Below, one piece after another: positions 8,509 through 17,070 of a stretch of DNA of 37,234 nt. Below the pieces are notes generated by a model. That model did not search any database, was not told where the DNA came from, and worked only from the letters and a program-made list of their open reading frames with translations. Numbering within the stretch: the stretch's first letter is position 1; the number at the start of each line of letters is the position of its first letter. The position numbers were made by a program, and so were the translations under genes. Origin of the DNA: a bacterium (GTDB lineage Bacteria > Vulcanimicrobiota > Vulcanimicrobiia > Vulcanimicrobiales > Vulcanimicrobiaceae); NCBI GenBank assembly GCA_021790895.1, contig JAJYFM010000016.1, positions 1-37,234 on the forward strand, given 5' to 3'.

Positions 8509-8514
8509 TATAAA
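8509..8514 (+). promoter_or_regulatory. Candidate -10 element four bases before the ATG
   Basis: TATAAA at 8509-8514 is the only AT-rich hexamer in the 90-base gap between the SUI1 gene and the beta-barrel gene. It sits four bases from the ATG at 8519, so transcription would begin at or next to the start codon, giving a leaderless mRNA. TTGAAT at 8494-8499 is too close to be its -35 and GTGAAA at 8483-8488 is 20 bases away. No Shine-Dalgarno precedes the ATG, consistent with a leaderless transcript. Confidence 0.35.
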
Positions 8515-8518
8515 TCGC

Positions 8519-10624
8519 ATGTTCATTTCGAAAGCGGTGCCGGTTGCCGCCGCAGCGAGCCTGATGCTCGTCGCGAACGTCGCCGGCGTTCGCGCGGCAA
8601 CTTTACCGCATCTTCACGTACCGATGTTCGTTCGCGAGCCGGCGATTGCCGGACGGATCGACGGATCGTGGCAGGGAGCGGCGCGCATTCGGCTTCGCTA
8701 TGACTACACCAACCAACGGAAAGCCGAGCACCCCGCGATCGTCTATATCGGACAGGATCCTCGCGGCCTCGATGTCGCGTTCGTCGTTACCCAACGTTCG
8801 CCGGTCGTCGCATCGACGCTTAGCAACGGCCCCGGGGTTTTCGGAGACGATAACGTCCAGGTTGCGCTCAATCCGCAAGGCGTGCAGGGCTTCTCGTATC
8901 AATTCATCGCCAACGCACGCGGAGCTCGTTTTCAGACATCATCGGAAAACAGCGCTTATACGCCGCATTGGAAGGCGGCCGGGCGCGTCACAAAGACCGG
9001 CTACGTTATCACGATGCACGTCCCGTTCGCAATTCTTCGCTCCGGCGGATCGCATGCGTGGAAGGCGCAATTTCAAAGGTTTGCGGTGCACGATAATGTC
9101 AGTGATATTTGGAGTTACGATCGAAATGCGACAAGCGCCTCCGATACGCTCTATGCGGGTACACTCGACGGTGTCGATCCGGCCGGCTTCAAAGGTAAAG
9201 GGACGAGCCGGCCGGCGCCGCGTTTTCAACCCTATCTCCTCGGGGTTGGGCGCTCCGCAGCCGCCGGCGGTTCGACATCGCAGATTGGCTTTGATATGGC
9301 TGTGCCGATTACGCCGACTGCCTCGTTCGTCGGGTCGTTCCATCCTGACTATTCAAATGTCGAAACCGATCAGCAGACGATCTCACCGACGGCTTTTCCG
9401 CGCCAATTTCAAGAGGTACGACCGTTTTTCACGCAGGTCGGCAATGCATTTAACGCCACGCTCGGCTGCCAGAACTGTCCGCAAACGCTCTATACCCCTG
9501 CAATCCCAACATTCCGACAGGGTTACGGAGTGGAAGGAACGCAAGGGCCGTTCACCTTTGCGGGGTTCGATGCCGTGGGAGCACAACGAACCGATCTCGC
9601 CGACGCTATCAATTATGGGCACTCCTCCAAGAGCGGCATAGAGCAAATCGATCTCCAGCGCGTGACCGCCAACCTGCCGAATCTTATCGACAATACGAGT
9701 TCGGTGAATGGAGGCTATTTCAGCACGCACGGCCACTGGTTCGCGTACGGCAACTATGCGCGAGAGAATGGCACGCTCGTGACCGACCCGAGCCAAGCCC
9801 ACTACGGCGAAATCGGCGCCGGTATGAAATCGGCAAATACCATATTCGTCCTAGCGCATCAGTTTATCGGCTCTCAGTTTAATCCGGTCGATGGCTACGA
9901 GCAACAGAACGATATCGGCGGCTATCTCTCATTTTTCCAACAGACGTTTCATTTTCCGTCGTCATCGAGGCTGTTGGATATCTCGGTAATGTTGAACGAC
10001 GCTCGCTTCTGGAATCACCTTTCGCAGCCCGCCCAGAGTTCCGCCGGAGATCAGATCAATCTTGATTTCAAGAACCTCTGGACCATTCACGTTTATCAGC
10101 AAAGTGCGTTCGTGCTGGCCTCCAATGGAGAGTATCTTCCGTTTAACGTTGGCAACGGAGCATTTGTCGGCTACAACCTGAACTCGAACTACGGCAAGGG
10201 CCTTGTCTATGGAGAGGGGCCGTACTATCACGGCCATGCGACGAATCTGCAGTTTTTCGATACCATGCCGATACGCCGCAACATCAGCTTTTCGCTCAAC
10301 CTCAACGAAAATAGCTATGCATCGAATCGGACGACGGAGCCGTCATTCAAGCAATGGCTCAATTCGGCGAGCGTGAATTGGCAGTTCTCGCGTGATGCCT
10401 CGTTCTCGTTTGGGGCGCGCCGCATCAACGGTACGAGCCTTCCGACATCCTATTTTGCGCCGACCTTCGCGCCGATATTTACCGATAATCTGAGCGCGGC
10501 GTTCCACTATCTCCACGGGCACAACGAGTTCTATCTCGTCTATGGAGATCCGAATTCGCTCACTACCACACCGGCGGTCTACTTCAAGTGGATCTTCTAT
10601 GCGGGGGCTGAAAAGGGAACGTAG
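8519..10624 (+). CDS. Secreted CBM9-like / DUF5916 outer-membrane barrel protein
   Basis: A 701-residue exported protein. Residues 1-26 form a signal peptide ending VRA-A. Residues about 40-220 resemble the DOMON-like family 9 carbohydrate-binding fold (IDGSWQGAARI early on, later GDDNVQVALNPQG and YVITMHVPFAIL). The rest resembles DUF5916, a predicted outer-membrane beta barrel: the diagnostic HPDYSNVETDQQ near 280 is followed by AFPRQFQEVRPFFTQ, and the chain ends in an aromatic-rich strand (FKWIFYAG). DUF5916 proteins often accompany carbohydrate or proteolytic systems but have no established activity. A CQNC pair near residue 318 could form a disulfide. The ATG lies directly after a candidate -10 with no ribosome binding site. 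The next gene, kamA, converges from the other side. Confidence 0.8.
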   Translation: MFISKAVPVAAAASLMLVANVAGVRAATLPHLHVPMFVREPAIAGRIDGSWQGAARIRLRYDYTNQRKAEHPAIVYIGQDPRGLDVAFVVTQRSPVVASTLSNGPGVFGDDNVQVALNPQGVQGFSYQFIANARGARFQTSSENSAYTPHWKAAGRVTKTGYVITMHVPFAILRSGGSHAWKAQFQRFAVHDNVSDIWSYDRNATSASDTLYAGTLDGVDPAGFKGKGTSRPAPRFQPYLLGVGRSAAAGGSTSQIGFDMAVPITPTASFVGSFHPDYSNVETDQQTISPTAFPRQFQEVRPFFTQVGNAFNATLGCQNCPQTLYTPAIPTFRQGYGVEGTQGPFTFAGFDAVGAQRTDLADAINYGHSSKSGIEQIDLQRVTANLPNLIDNTSSVNGGYFSTHGHWFAYGNYARENGTLVTDPSQAHYGEIGAGMKSANTIFVLAHQFIGSQFNPVDGYEQQNDIGGYLSFFQQTFHFPSSSRLLDISVMLNDARFWNHLSQPAQSSAGDQINLDFKNLWTIHVYQQSAFVLASNGEYLPFNVGNGAFVGYNLNSNYGKGLVYGEGPYYHGHATNLQFFDTMPIRRNISFSLNLNENSYASNRTTEPSFKQWLNSASVNWQFSRDASFSFGARRINGTSLPTSYFAPTFAPIFTDNLSAAFHYLHGHNEFYLVYGDPNSLTTTPAVYFKWIFYAGAEKGT

Positions 10625-10655
10625 CGGCCGAGCGCGGCGCCGGTTTTGAGTCTCG

Positions 10656-10700
10656 AAAAAAAACTCGGGAGCGTGACGCGGCGAAGCGTCCCGCTCCCGA
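10656..10700 (-). terminator. Rho-independent terminator of the lrp-kdd-kamA operon
   Basis: A 15-base-pair stem with one mismatch (arms 10665-10679 and 10686-10700, loop 10680-10685). On the minus strand it is followed by eight consecutive T (10656-10663). It begins 10 bases after the kamA stop. On the plus strand no T-run follows the hairpin, so it works in one direction only. Confidence 0.9.
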
Positions 10701-10710
10701 TGGTGCGATG

Positions 10711-12084
10711 CTACGCGAGAACGAGTTGCTCGTTCTGCGCGCCGGCTTTCCGGAGTGCCTCGGCGATCATCTGCTCCTGGAGCTCCGGCACGATCCAGCG
10801 CGCCTGCGCATCGGGCGAGAGTTTGTCGATCGGATCGAAGTAGAGGAATGCTTTCCCCGGCTTGACGCTGGGAGCAGCGTAGACGGCGATGCCGTTCTCT
10901 CGATCGTAATACTCGTACGAGTGCACGTCGCGCTTGCCGCCGCCGCCGGGTGCGTCGCACACGAAGGTCGGTGTGTTGAAGCCGGCGGTGCTGCCGCGTA
11001 CGAATTTCTCCGTCTCGGTTGCGGTCTGAATCGTCGTGCGAAGTTCTTCGACGCCCTTGACCATGTCGTGCATGTAGACGTAATACGGGTGGACGTTGAC
11101 ATGGCCCAAGCGTTTAACCAATAGCGCCATCCGCTCCGGCGTGTCGTTCACGCCGCGGATCAGCACCGACTGATTGCGCGTGAAGATGCCACGCTCGAAG
11201 AGCATGCTCATCGCCTTTTGCGTGATCCACGTAATCTCTTCGGGCGCGTTGAAATGCGTGTGCAACACGACATCTTTGCCGAGTTTGCGGCCGCGTTCGA
11301 CGATTGCGGCGATGGCGTCGAGCCATTCGGTATGCGTGATGATCTTCATCGGCATGACCGCCGGGCCTTTGGTGGCGAATCGCAGCCGGCGTACATGCGG
11401 AATATCGAGCAGCGCGTTTCCGATGAGTTCGATGTTCTTCGGCGGAAGTTGATAGGTGTCGCCGCCGGAGATCACGATATCTTCGAGCTCCGGGCGCTCG
11501 CTGATATATTGGAACGCCTGCTGCCATTGCGCGGGTGTTTTCGCTAATGAAACTTTATCGACTTCGTCGGTATCGGGACCGATGGCGTAACTACGGGTGC
11601 AGAAGCGGCAGTAGACCGGGCAGACGTTGAGCGGGAGGAAGAGCGCCTTATCGGTGTAGCGGTGTACGAGCCCCGGAACCGGAGAATCGTCCTGTTCGTG
11701 CAGCGAATCGAGCGTGAGGCGCGGGTGATCGGGCAACAACGAACTGGCCATCGGAATGAACTGACGGCGAATCGGATCGTTATGCGGGTCGTTCCAGTCG
11801 ATGAGCGAGAGCGCATACGGCGAGACACGCACGGCCATCGGCGCGTGGGCGAAACCCGCTTCGATATCGGCGACGAACTCCGGCGGAGCAAGGTCGCGGA
11901 TCGTGCCGATCAACTCTTCGGGGGTCTTGATCGAATGTTTCTGTTGCCAGAGGTGATCGAGAAACGTCGCTTCGTCGACTTCGCGATATGCCGGAACGTC
12001 GCGCCAAAATTCTCCCTGTTTGAGGTTTTTGTATGCGAACTGCGATGCCGCCGCTGCTGGTTTTTTATGAACGATCTCGCTCAT
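10711..12084 (-). CDS. kamA: Lysine 2,3-aminomutase (radical SAM, PLP)
   Basis: A 457-residue radical SAM aminomutase expected to convert L-lysine to L-beta-lysine in the cytoplasm. The cluster motif CPVYCRFC supplies Cys155, Cys159 and Cys162. Lys343 in HDMVKGVEEL matches the lysine that holds pyridoxal phosphate in clostridial KamA, and HNPVT-type lysine-pathway neighbours support lysine over glutamate as substrate. The C-terminal part, which binds zinc and mediates tetramer contacts in known enzymes, is present. The ATG at 12082-12084 has GGAGG at 12093-12097, so the longer reading is rejected. It lies 28 bases after kdd and is the last gene before a terminator. Beta-lysine 5,6-aminomutase genes (kamDE), normally between these two steps, are not in this window. 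Confidence 0.9.
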   Translation of the reverse strand: MSEIVHKKPAAAASQFAYKNLKQGEFWRDVPAYREVDEATFLDHLWQQKHSIKTPEELIGTIRDLAPPEFVADIEAGFAHAPMAVRVSPYALSLIDWNDPHNDPIRRQFIPMASSLLPDHPRLTLDSLHEQDDSPVPGLVHRYTDKALFLPLNVCPVYCRFCTRSYAIGPDTDEVDKVSLAKTPAQWQQAFQYISERPELEDIVISGGDTYQLPPKNIELIGNALLDIPHVRRLRFATKGPAVMPMKIITHTEWLDAIAAIVERGRKLGKDVVLHTHFNAPEEITWITQKAMSMLFERGIFTRNQSVLIRGVNDTPERMALLVKRLGHVNVHPYYVYMHDMVKGVEELRTTIQTATETEKFVRGSTAGFNTPTFVCDAPGGGGKRDVHSYEYYDRENGIAVYAAPSVKPGKAFLYFDPIDKLSPDAQARWIVPELQEQMIAEALRKAGAQNEQLVLA

Positions 12085-12112
12085 GGTTGCTGCCTCCGAT
12101 AGATGGGGTGGG

Positions 12113-13174
12113 TTACGAACGCGCGTATTTCGCGTCGAAAAAGGAACGTATCGCCGGGAAATCGCGCAGCGTCTGCAACGCGATTTCGGCGTGGTTATGG
12201 GCGTAGCCGTTGCCGACAATCATCGTGATATCTTTCGCCGCACCTTCGGCGCCGAGCGCAGCTGCGGTAAACGAGGTCGACATCGAGAAGAAGTAGAGCG
12301 TCCCGCCCTCTTTCGTGCAAAGAATCGAGGCAAGCTCGGTTCCCGGGACGTTCACGCAGTTAATGACGACATCGGCGAGCTCGGGCAAGAGTCGCTCGAC
12401 GCGTTCGCTAACGCCCAGCGTGTCACGGGCATCGGCGACGATGAATGCATCGACGAACCCCTCGCGCTGGAGCAGGCGCGCAGCCTCCGTCTCGGCGCTC
12501 GGTGCGACGCCGATGACGCGTCCCTCCGCCCCCACCGCGCGTTTTGCCTGCGCGCAGGAAAGCATGCCGCTCTTCCCGTCTGCACCGATAACGACGACGT
12601 TTTGCCCGGGTTTGCAGAGCCGTGCAACCTGCGCGGGAGCACCCGCGACATCGAGCACCGCGAGCGCGACGTTCTCGTCGATATCGTCGGGAAGTTTCGA
12701 CCAAAGGCTGCGTTCGAACAAAATCGCGCTGCCTTCAATCCAGATGCGCCCGGTCTTCGTGCACACGCGCGTGATTCGACGAATGTGCAACGGCGTGAGT
12801 GTGAGCGAGACGAGCGAAGCGATGCGATCGCCGACGCGAAGCGCAATCGTGTCGCGCAAGCGCTCGCCGATATCGGCAACACGGCCGATAAACATGCCGC
12901 CGCTTCCGGTGACGGGATTATGCTGCTTCCCGCGCGTCGCGACAATGTTCTCGACGTGCGCCGCGATACGTGCTTCGTCGCCGCCCTCAGCATCGAAAAT
13001 CTGCTTGAATGAAGCGGAGTCGATATTGAGCACCTCGACCTCGCAGAGAATTTCATTCGCTCGCGCGACCGGGGTATTATCGAGGCGGAGCGCACTCTGC
13101 GGCATCGCGCCCAACGGCTCGAGTACCCGGTGCGTGCCGAGGGGGTGCAGCGTTTTATCGATGGTGGTCGTCAT
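12113..13174 (-). CDS. kdd: L-erythro-3,5-diaminohexanoate dehydrogenase
   Basis: A 353-residue NAD-dependent dehydrogenase that in lysine fermentation oxidatively deaminates 3,5-diaminohexanoate to 5-amino-3-oxohexanoate. Family hallmarks are HRVLEPLGAMPQ near the start, then ILCEVEVLNIDSASF, then RGKQHNPVTGSGGMFIG; a Rossmann segment follows (VVVIGADGKSGML, about 208-220). Near the C-terminus GGTLYFFSMSTSF is also family-typical. Its ATG overlaps the stop of the Lrp-type regulator gene (ATGA), implying translational coupling, and kamA follows 28 bases on. This pairing makes the lysine assignment firmer than either gene alone. The absence of kamDE, kce and kal nearby means the complete pathway cannot be claimed from this window. 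Confidence 0.9.
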   Translation of the reverse strand: MTTTIDKTLHPLGTHRVLEPLGAMPQSALRLDNTPVARANEILCEVEVLNIDSASFKQIFDAEGGDEARIAAHVENIVATRGKQHNPVTGSGGMFIGRVADIGERLRDTIALRVGDRIASLVSLTLTPLHIRRITRVCTKTGRIWIEGSAILFERSLWSKLPDDIDENVALAVLDVAGAPAQVARLCKPGQNVVVIGADGKSGMLSCAQAKRAVGAEGRVIGVAPSAETEAARLLQREGFVDAFIVADARDTLGVSERVERLLPELADVVINCVNVPGTELASILCTKEGGTLYFFSMSTSFTAAALGAEGAAKDITMIVGNGYAHNHAEIALQTLRDFPAIRSFFDAKYARS

Positions 13175-13653
13175 GGTAAGAGCGAGATGCCTCCGCGTTC
13201 GAATGGTGTCGAGAGCACGATCGTCGTGCGCGTACGCGCCATACCGGCCATGCTTTTCAATCGGGTGAGAAGATCGTCGAGATGATCGGTCGAGCGCGTC
13301 ATCGTCTTGCAGAGAAATGACTCTTCGCCCGCGACGCTATGCACTTCGACGATCTCGGGAATCAGGCCGAGCGCTTCGGTGAACGCGGCGTAGTCGCAAT
13401 CCTGCGTGGTGTAGCAACTGATAAACGCGACAAGCCCTAAGCCGACCCGCTTGGCATCGAGCTGCGCTGCATAGCGGCGAACGTAGCCGCGCCCTTCGAG
13501 GCGTTTGACGCGTTCGTGCGCGGCGGGTGCGCTCAAGCCGACCAGAGCCCCCAGCTCGGCATAGGTCGAGCGGGCGTTCCCCTGGAGGGCATCGAGAAGG
13601 CGGGCGTCGAGCTCGTCGAGCTCCCCTTGGTCGGGCGAAAGAGATACGGTCAT
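13171..13653 (-). CDS. Lrp/AsnC-family transcriptional regulator
   Basis: A 160-residue amino-acid-responsive regulator. Residues about 10-60 form the winged helix-turn-helix (LDARLLDALQGNARSTYAEL, followed by LVGLSAPAAHERVKRLE), and residues about 75-150 form the ligand-binding RAM domain (VGLGLVAFIS, then EIVEVHSVAGEESFLCK). It is first in an operon with kdd and kamA, so lysine or a lysine product is a reasonable effector; this is inference. The ATG at 13651-13653 is chosen because a GTG 12 codons upstream falls inside the probable -10 element. An inverted repeat lies between promoter and start, which suggests autoregulation. A Cys pair in the RAM domain (SCYTTQDC) is notable but of unknown meaning. 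Confidence 0.9.
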   Translation of the reverse strand: MTVSLSPDQGELDELDARLLDALQGNARSTYAELGALVGLSAPAAHERVKRLEGRGYVRRYAAQLDAKRVGLGLVAFISCYTTQDCDYAAFTEALGLIPEIVEVHSVAGEESFLCKTMTRSTDHLDDLLTRLKSMAGMARTRTTIVLSTPFERGGISLLP

Positions 13654-13664
13654 ATGCTTGGTTT

Positions 13665-13681
13665 GCCGAACAATATTCGGC
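13665..13681 (-). promoter_or_regulatory. Palindromic operator candidate for the lrp-kdd-kamA operon
   Basis: A perfect inverted repeat GCCGAA-N5-TTCGGC. It sits just downstream of the candidate -10 and overlaps the expected transcription start, 11 bases before the regulator's ATG. Placement and symmetry fit repression by the encoded Lrp-type dimer. Lrp proteins often bind somewhat longer, looser sites, so the assignment is inferred. Confidence 0.5.
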
Positions 13682-13687
13682 TCAAGC

Positions 13688-13717
13688 ACTATAACACCGT
13701 CGATTCATTCACCGCAA
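13688..13717 (-). promoter_or_regulatory. Candidate sigma-70 type promoter for lrp-kdd-kamA
   Basis: On the minus strand, TTGCGG (13712-13717) as -35 and TATAGT (13688-13693) as -10 are separated by 18 bases. The -35 overlaps the end of the upstream FAD-subunit gene, so the lysine operon can be transcribed apart from the hydroxylase genes. The expected start is near 13681, giving a leader of about 28 bases. Confidence 0.5.
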
Positions 13718-14704
13718 GGGGTGGCTGACATCCTCCAGGGCACGCTGGGCGATGACGCGGAGCATCCGCTTGCGGTAGAGGAGGCTCGCGTTGGCGTTCT
13801 CGAGCGGCTTCCCGGCCTTAAAGACCTCCTCCGCGGCACCGGCGGCGATCTCTTCTCCGAGGTGGCTTCCACGCAGCAGCGAGCCGGCGGCCTCGACCTC
13901 GAACGGCGCCGACGTGACGGCGCCAAGCACGACCCGCGCCTGCGTGCAGGCACCCTGCGCGTCGGTCGCGAGCGTGACGGCGACCCCAACGAGCGGAAAA
14001 TCGAAGGCGTTGCGAAGCCGGAGCTTGCGATAGGTGCTGCGCATGCCGCTTGCCTGGAGCGGAAGAACGATCTCCGTTAAAATCTCATCGGCGCGCTTGA
14101 CGTTCGCCCGCGCACCGTCATTTTGATAGAAATCACGAACCGCGAGGTTCCGCTCCCCGAGCGGGCCGACGAGTGTGATGCGTGCGTCGTAGGCTTGCAT
14201 GACCGGAGCGGTATCCGATGCGTTGACGGCCTTACAAGTAGCGCTATGCACGGCGACGCGGCAGAGGTCGCCGTCGCGTTTGAGGCAATAGCCCAACGCC
14301 TTCCGCCATTCGGCGCTCTGATTGTAGTAATTGCAACGCGTCTCCAAACAGAGATTGCCGCCGATCGTACCCATGTTGCGAATCTCCGGCGTGCCGACCA
14401 TCGCTGCCGCGCGCGCGAGCGCGGGATAGTGCAACGCAACGGCGGGATCGCGCGCGACGGCATCGAGCGAGCAAAGCGCACCGATGCGAAGCCCGTGCTG
14501 CGGATCGAAACGGATCGTCCGAAGCTCGGCGATCGAACGTAGACCGATCACGAGTTGCGGCGCGAAGAGTCCGAGCTTCATGTTTGCATAGAGATCGGTG
14601 CCGCCCGCAACGGGGAGCGCGTTGTTCCCGTGCGCGGCGAGCAATGCGACCGCATGATCGACCGATCGCGCCGGTTGGAAATCGAAGGCGGGAAGACGTA
14701 ACAT
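13709..14704 (-). CDS. hcrB: Molybdenum hydroxylase FAD subunit with [4Fe-4S] loop (HcrB-like)
   Basis: A 331-residue FAD-binding subunit of a xanthine-oxidase-family enzyme. FAD contacts are in AGGTDLYAN (33-41) and the TIGGN turn (113-117). Right after TIGGN lies an insert with four cysteines, Cys124, Cys140, Cys148 and Cys157. Their spacing equals that of the [4Fe-4S]-binding loop of 4-hydroxybenzoyl-CoA reductase beta subunit from Thauera, and flanking residues also match (RCNYYNQS, GYCLK). Ordinary CoxM or XdhB proteins lack this loop. The extra cluster is thought to help low-potential electron transfer in that reductase. It is the third gene of the small-large-FAD set, 11 bases after the large subunit. 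The substrate here is unproven, and the direction could be oxidation. Confidence 0.85.
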   Translation of the reverse strand: MLRLPAFDFQPARSVDHAVALLAAHGNNALPVAGGTDLYANMKLGLFAPQLVIGLRSIAELRTIRFDPQHGLRIGALCSLDAVARDPAVALHYPALARAAAMVGTPEIRNMGTIGGNLCLETRCNYYNQSAEWRKALGYCLKRDGDLCRVAVHSATCKAVNASDTAPVMQAYDARITLVGPLGERNLAVRDFYQNDGARANVKRADEILTEIVLPLQASGMRSTYRKLRLRNAFDFPLVGVAVTLATDAQGACTQARVVLGAVTSAPFEVEAAGSLLRGSHLGEEIAAGAAEEVFKAGKPLENANASLLYRKRMLRVIAQRALEDVSHPLR

Positions 14705-14715
14705 AAAATCTGTTC

Positions 14716-17070
14716 CTAGACCGCTCTCTCTGCAATCGGAGCGCGCAAGCGCAACGGGCCTGAGGTTCCGTCGAGCGCCTGCAGCACGCGCTCGGGGGTG
14801 ATCGGCGTCGCATAGATCCGCGTGCCGATTGCATCGGCGACCGCATTCGCGATGGCGGGAATGACCGGGTTGAGCGGACCCTCGCCGGCTTCTTTTGCGC
14901 CGTAGGGCCCTTCGAGCTCTTCGGTCTCGATGATAATCGCTTCGATGCGCGGAGTATCGAGGATCGTCGGCGTCTTATAGTCGAGCAAATTCGGAATGCG
15001 ATGAAGATCGTTACGGAAAGCCGACTCCTCCATCAACGCTTCGCCCATCCCCATATAAGCACTGCCTTCTATTTGCCCTTCGACGATGTGGGGATTGAGC
15101 GCGCGTCCGCAATCGTGCGCCAGCACGATGCGTTCGACGCGTACCTCTCCAGTCTCAAAATCAACCTCCACCTCCGCAACGCATGCAGAGTACGAGTACG
15201 CCGGCGACGGTCCGACACCCGACCCTTTGAAGTCGCCGTGCAGATCGGCGGGCGGCGTATAGGAGCCGACCCCCGCAAGCGTACCGAAGCGCGCCTCCGC
15301 AGCGCGTGCCGCATCGACAAACGAAAGCGATCGCTCGGGATCTTCTCGGTCGAAGACGCGCCCGCTTTCAAAGATACAGCGATCGGCCGGGACGCCGAGC
15401 TCCGCGCCCACGGCGGCGGCGATACGCTCGCGCACGTCGCTTGCAGCACTGCGCGCCGCGTTGCCGGCCATAAAGGTGACGCGACTCGAATACGAACCGA
15501 GATCGACCGGTGTGAGGTCGGTGTCGCCGGCACACACGCTGACATCGAGGACGTCGACGCCGAGCGTTTCGGCGACGATCACCGCGAGCATATTTTGCGA
15601 GCCCTGCCCGCAATCGCTCGTGCCGCAAAAGACGGTGACGCCGCCGCCGCGATCGACCTTGACGATCGCACCGGAATGGGGCATGGGGTTCCAGTAGATC
15701 GGCAGCCCGGCTCCGCAGAGATATGCACTCGCAGCGAGACCGATTCCGCGGCCGGAGGAGAGTTTTCCGTGCTTGCTGCTGTAATCGGTGCGTTCGGAGA
15801 CGGCGTTCAACGCTTCGCGCATTCCGCAACTCGTGACGCGCAGATGATTGACCGTTCGCGTATAGGGATCGACGGCGATGGCGGCGCGATAGGCTCCTGC
15901 ATCAAGTCCGAGCTCGGTCGCAATTGCATCGAGTTGTGATTCGAAGGCGTAGCGAGGTTGTGTGGTCCCGTGGCCGCGCTTCGGCCCGCATGGCGGCTTG
16001 TTCGTATATACGCGACAGCCGTCGAAAGCGTAGGCGCCCATTTTATAGGTGACGGGCAGCAACGCGCCGGTGTAATAGGTTGTTGCGACACCATACGAGC
16101 CATAGGCGCCGCCGTCGAGCCACGTCTGCAAACGACATGCGGCGATCGTGCCGTCGCTCTTGATGCCCGTCTGTAAGTGGATGCGTACCGGATGGCGGCC
16201 GCGGTGCGTGTAAAAAACTTCTTCGCGTGAAAGCGTAAATTTCACCGGGCGACCGGTCTTGCGCGCAAAATGGGCGGCGGCGAGTTCGTGCGCAACGGGC
16301 TCGGTTTTGCCGCCGAAACCTCCGCCGATCGGGGGCGCGATAATGCGAATGCGGCTCGCCGGCATTTCGAGCACCGATGCAGCAACGCGATGTAGATAGT
16401 GCGGCGTCTGCGTCGACGACCAGAGCGTCAGTTTTCCGTCCGCTCCGAAACTTGCGACCGCCGAGTGCTCCTCGAGCGCCGCGTGGGTATTTCCTTCGAA
16501 GAAATATTCGTTATCGAAGATTCGCTCGGCCTCGGCAAAACCTGCCTCAATGTCGCCGAACGTCAAATGCACGTCTTTGTGGACGTTATTCGCTTTGCGC
16601 GATTCGGGATGAATCTTCTCAGCGTCGGCACCGAGATCGCGTAATGCTTCATCGATCGACATCACCGACGGGAGAATATCGTATCGAACGTCGATGAGCG
16701 TCGCCGCATATTGCGCGGTCAGTTCGTCTTCGGCGACGACTCCCGCGATCGGCTCGCCGACGTACCGGACGCGATCGATGGCGAAGACGGTCTCATCTTG
16801 TGCCGACGGCAAAATTCCGTAGCGTACGGGCAGATCGCTGCCGACCGCGACGGCGACGACGCCGGGCAGACGCAGTGCGCGTTCGTAGTCGATCGAGGTA
16901 ATGCGCGCGTGTGCGTGCGGGCTTCGCAACAATTTTCCGAAGAGCATGCGCGGAAGCGCGATATCATCGGCGAAGATCGCGGCGCCGGTTACCTTGGCGT
17001 AGCCGTCGATCCGCGGAAGCGCTGCGCCGACAACGTGCGCGCGGGTGCCCGAAGCGCCGTTCTTACTCAT
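14716..17070 (-). CDS. Molybdopterin-binding large subunit (HcrA-like)
   Basis: A 784-residue catalytic subunit of a molybdenum hydroxylase, close in length to 4-hydroxybenzoyl-CoA reductase alpha (about 770). It begins with the aldehyde oxidase a/b hammerhead fold (VGAALPRIDGYAKVTGAAIF) and continues with PPIGGGFGGKTE and GTSDCGQGSQN, which contact the cofactor. The catalytic base is Glu730 in GAKEAGEGPLNP. The segment PPCGPKRGHGTTQPRYAFE resembles the HcrA type rather than the CoxL active-site loop with its selenyl-cysteine motif, so carbon monoxide dehydrogenase is unlikely. The ATG at 17068-17070 overlaps the small-subunit stop by eight bases. An upstream extension is arginine-rich and lies inside the small-subunit gene in another frame. 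Substrate: probably an aromatic or heterocyclic acyl-CoA or similar; not determined. Confidence 0.85.
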   Translation of the reverse strand: MSKNGASGTRAHVVGAALPRIDGYAKVTGAAIFADDIALPRMLFGKLLRSPHAHARITSIDYERALRLPGVVAVAVGSDLPVRYGILPSAQDETVFAIDRVRYVGEPIAGVVAEDELTAQYAATLIDVRYDILPSVMSIDEALRDLGADAEKIHPESRKANNVHKDVHLTFGDIEAGFAEAERIFDNEYFFEGNTHAALEEHSAVASFGADGKLTLWSSTQTPHYLHRVAASVLEMPASRIRIIAPPIGGGFGGKTEPVAHELAAAHFARKTGRPVKFTLSREEVFYTHRGRHPVRIHLQTGIKSDGTIAACRLQTWLDGGAYGSYGVATTYYTGALLPVTYKMGAYAFDGCRVYTNKPPCGPKRGHGTTQPRYAFESQLDAIATELGLDAGAYRAAIAVDPYTRTVNHLRVTSCGMREALNAVSERTDYSSKHGKLSSGRGIGLAASAYLCGAGLPIYWNPMPHSGAIVKVDRGGGVTVFCGTSDCGQGSQNMLAVIVAETLGVDVLDVSVCAGDTDLTPVDLGSYSSRVTFMAGNAARSAASDVRERIAAAVGAELGVPADRCIFESGRVFDREDPERSLSFVDAARAAEARFGTLAGVGSYTPPADLHGDFKGSGVGPSPAYSYSACVAEVEVDFETGEVRVERIVLAHDCGRALNPHIVEGQIEGSAYMGMGEALMEESAFRNDLHRIPNLLDYKTPTILDTPRIEAIIIETEELEGPYGAKEAGEGPLNPVIPAIANAVADAIGTRIYATPITPERVLQALDGTSGPLRLRAPIAERAV

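Noticed and set aside
10656-10700. The hairpin as a bidirectional terminator
   Set aside because: Only the minus strand has the T-run; the plus-strand side is followed by mixed GC sequence.
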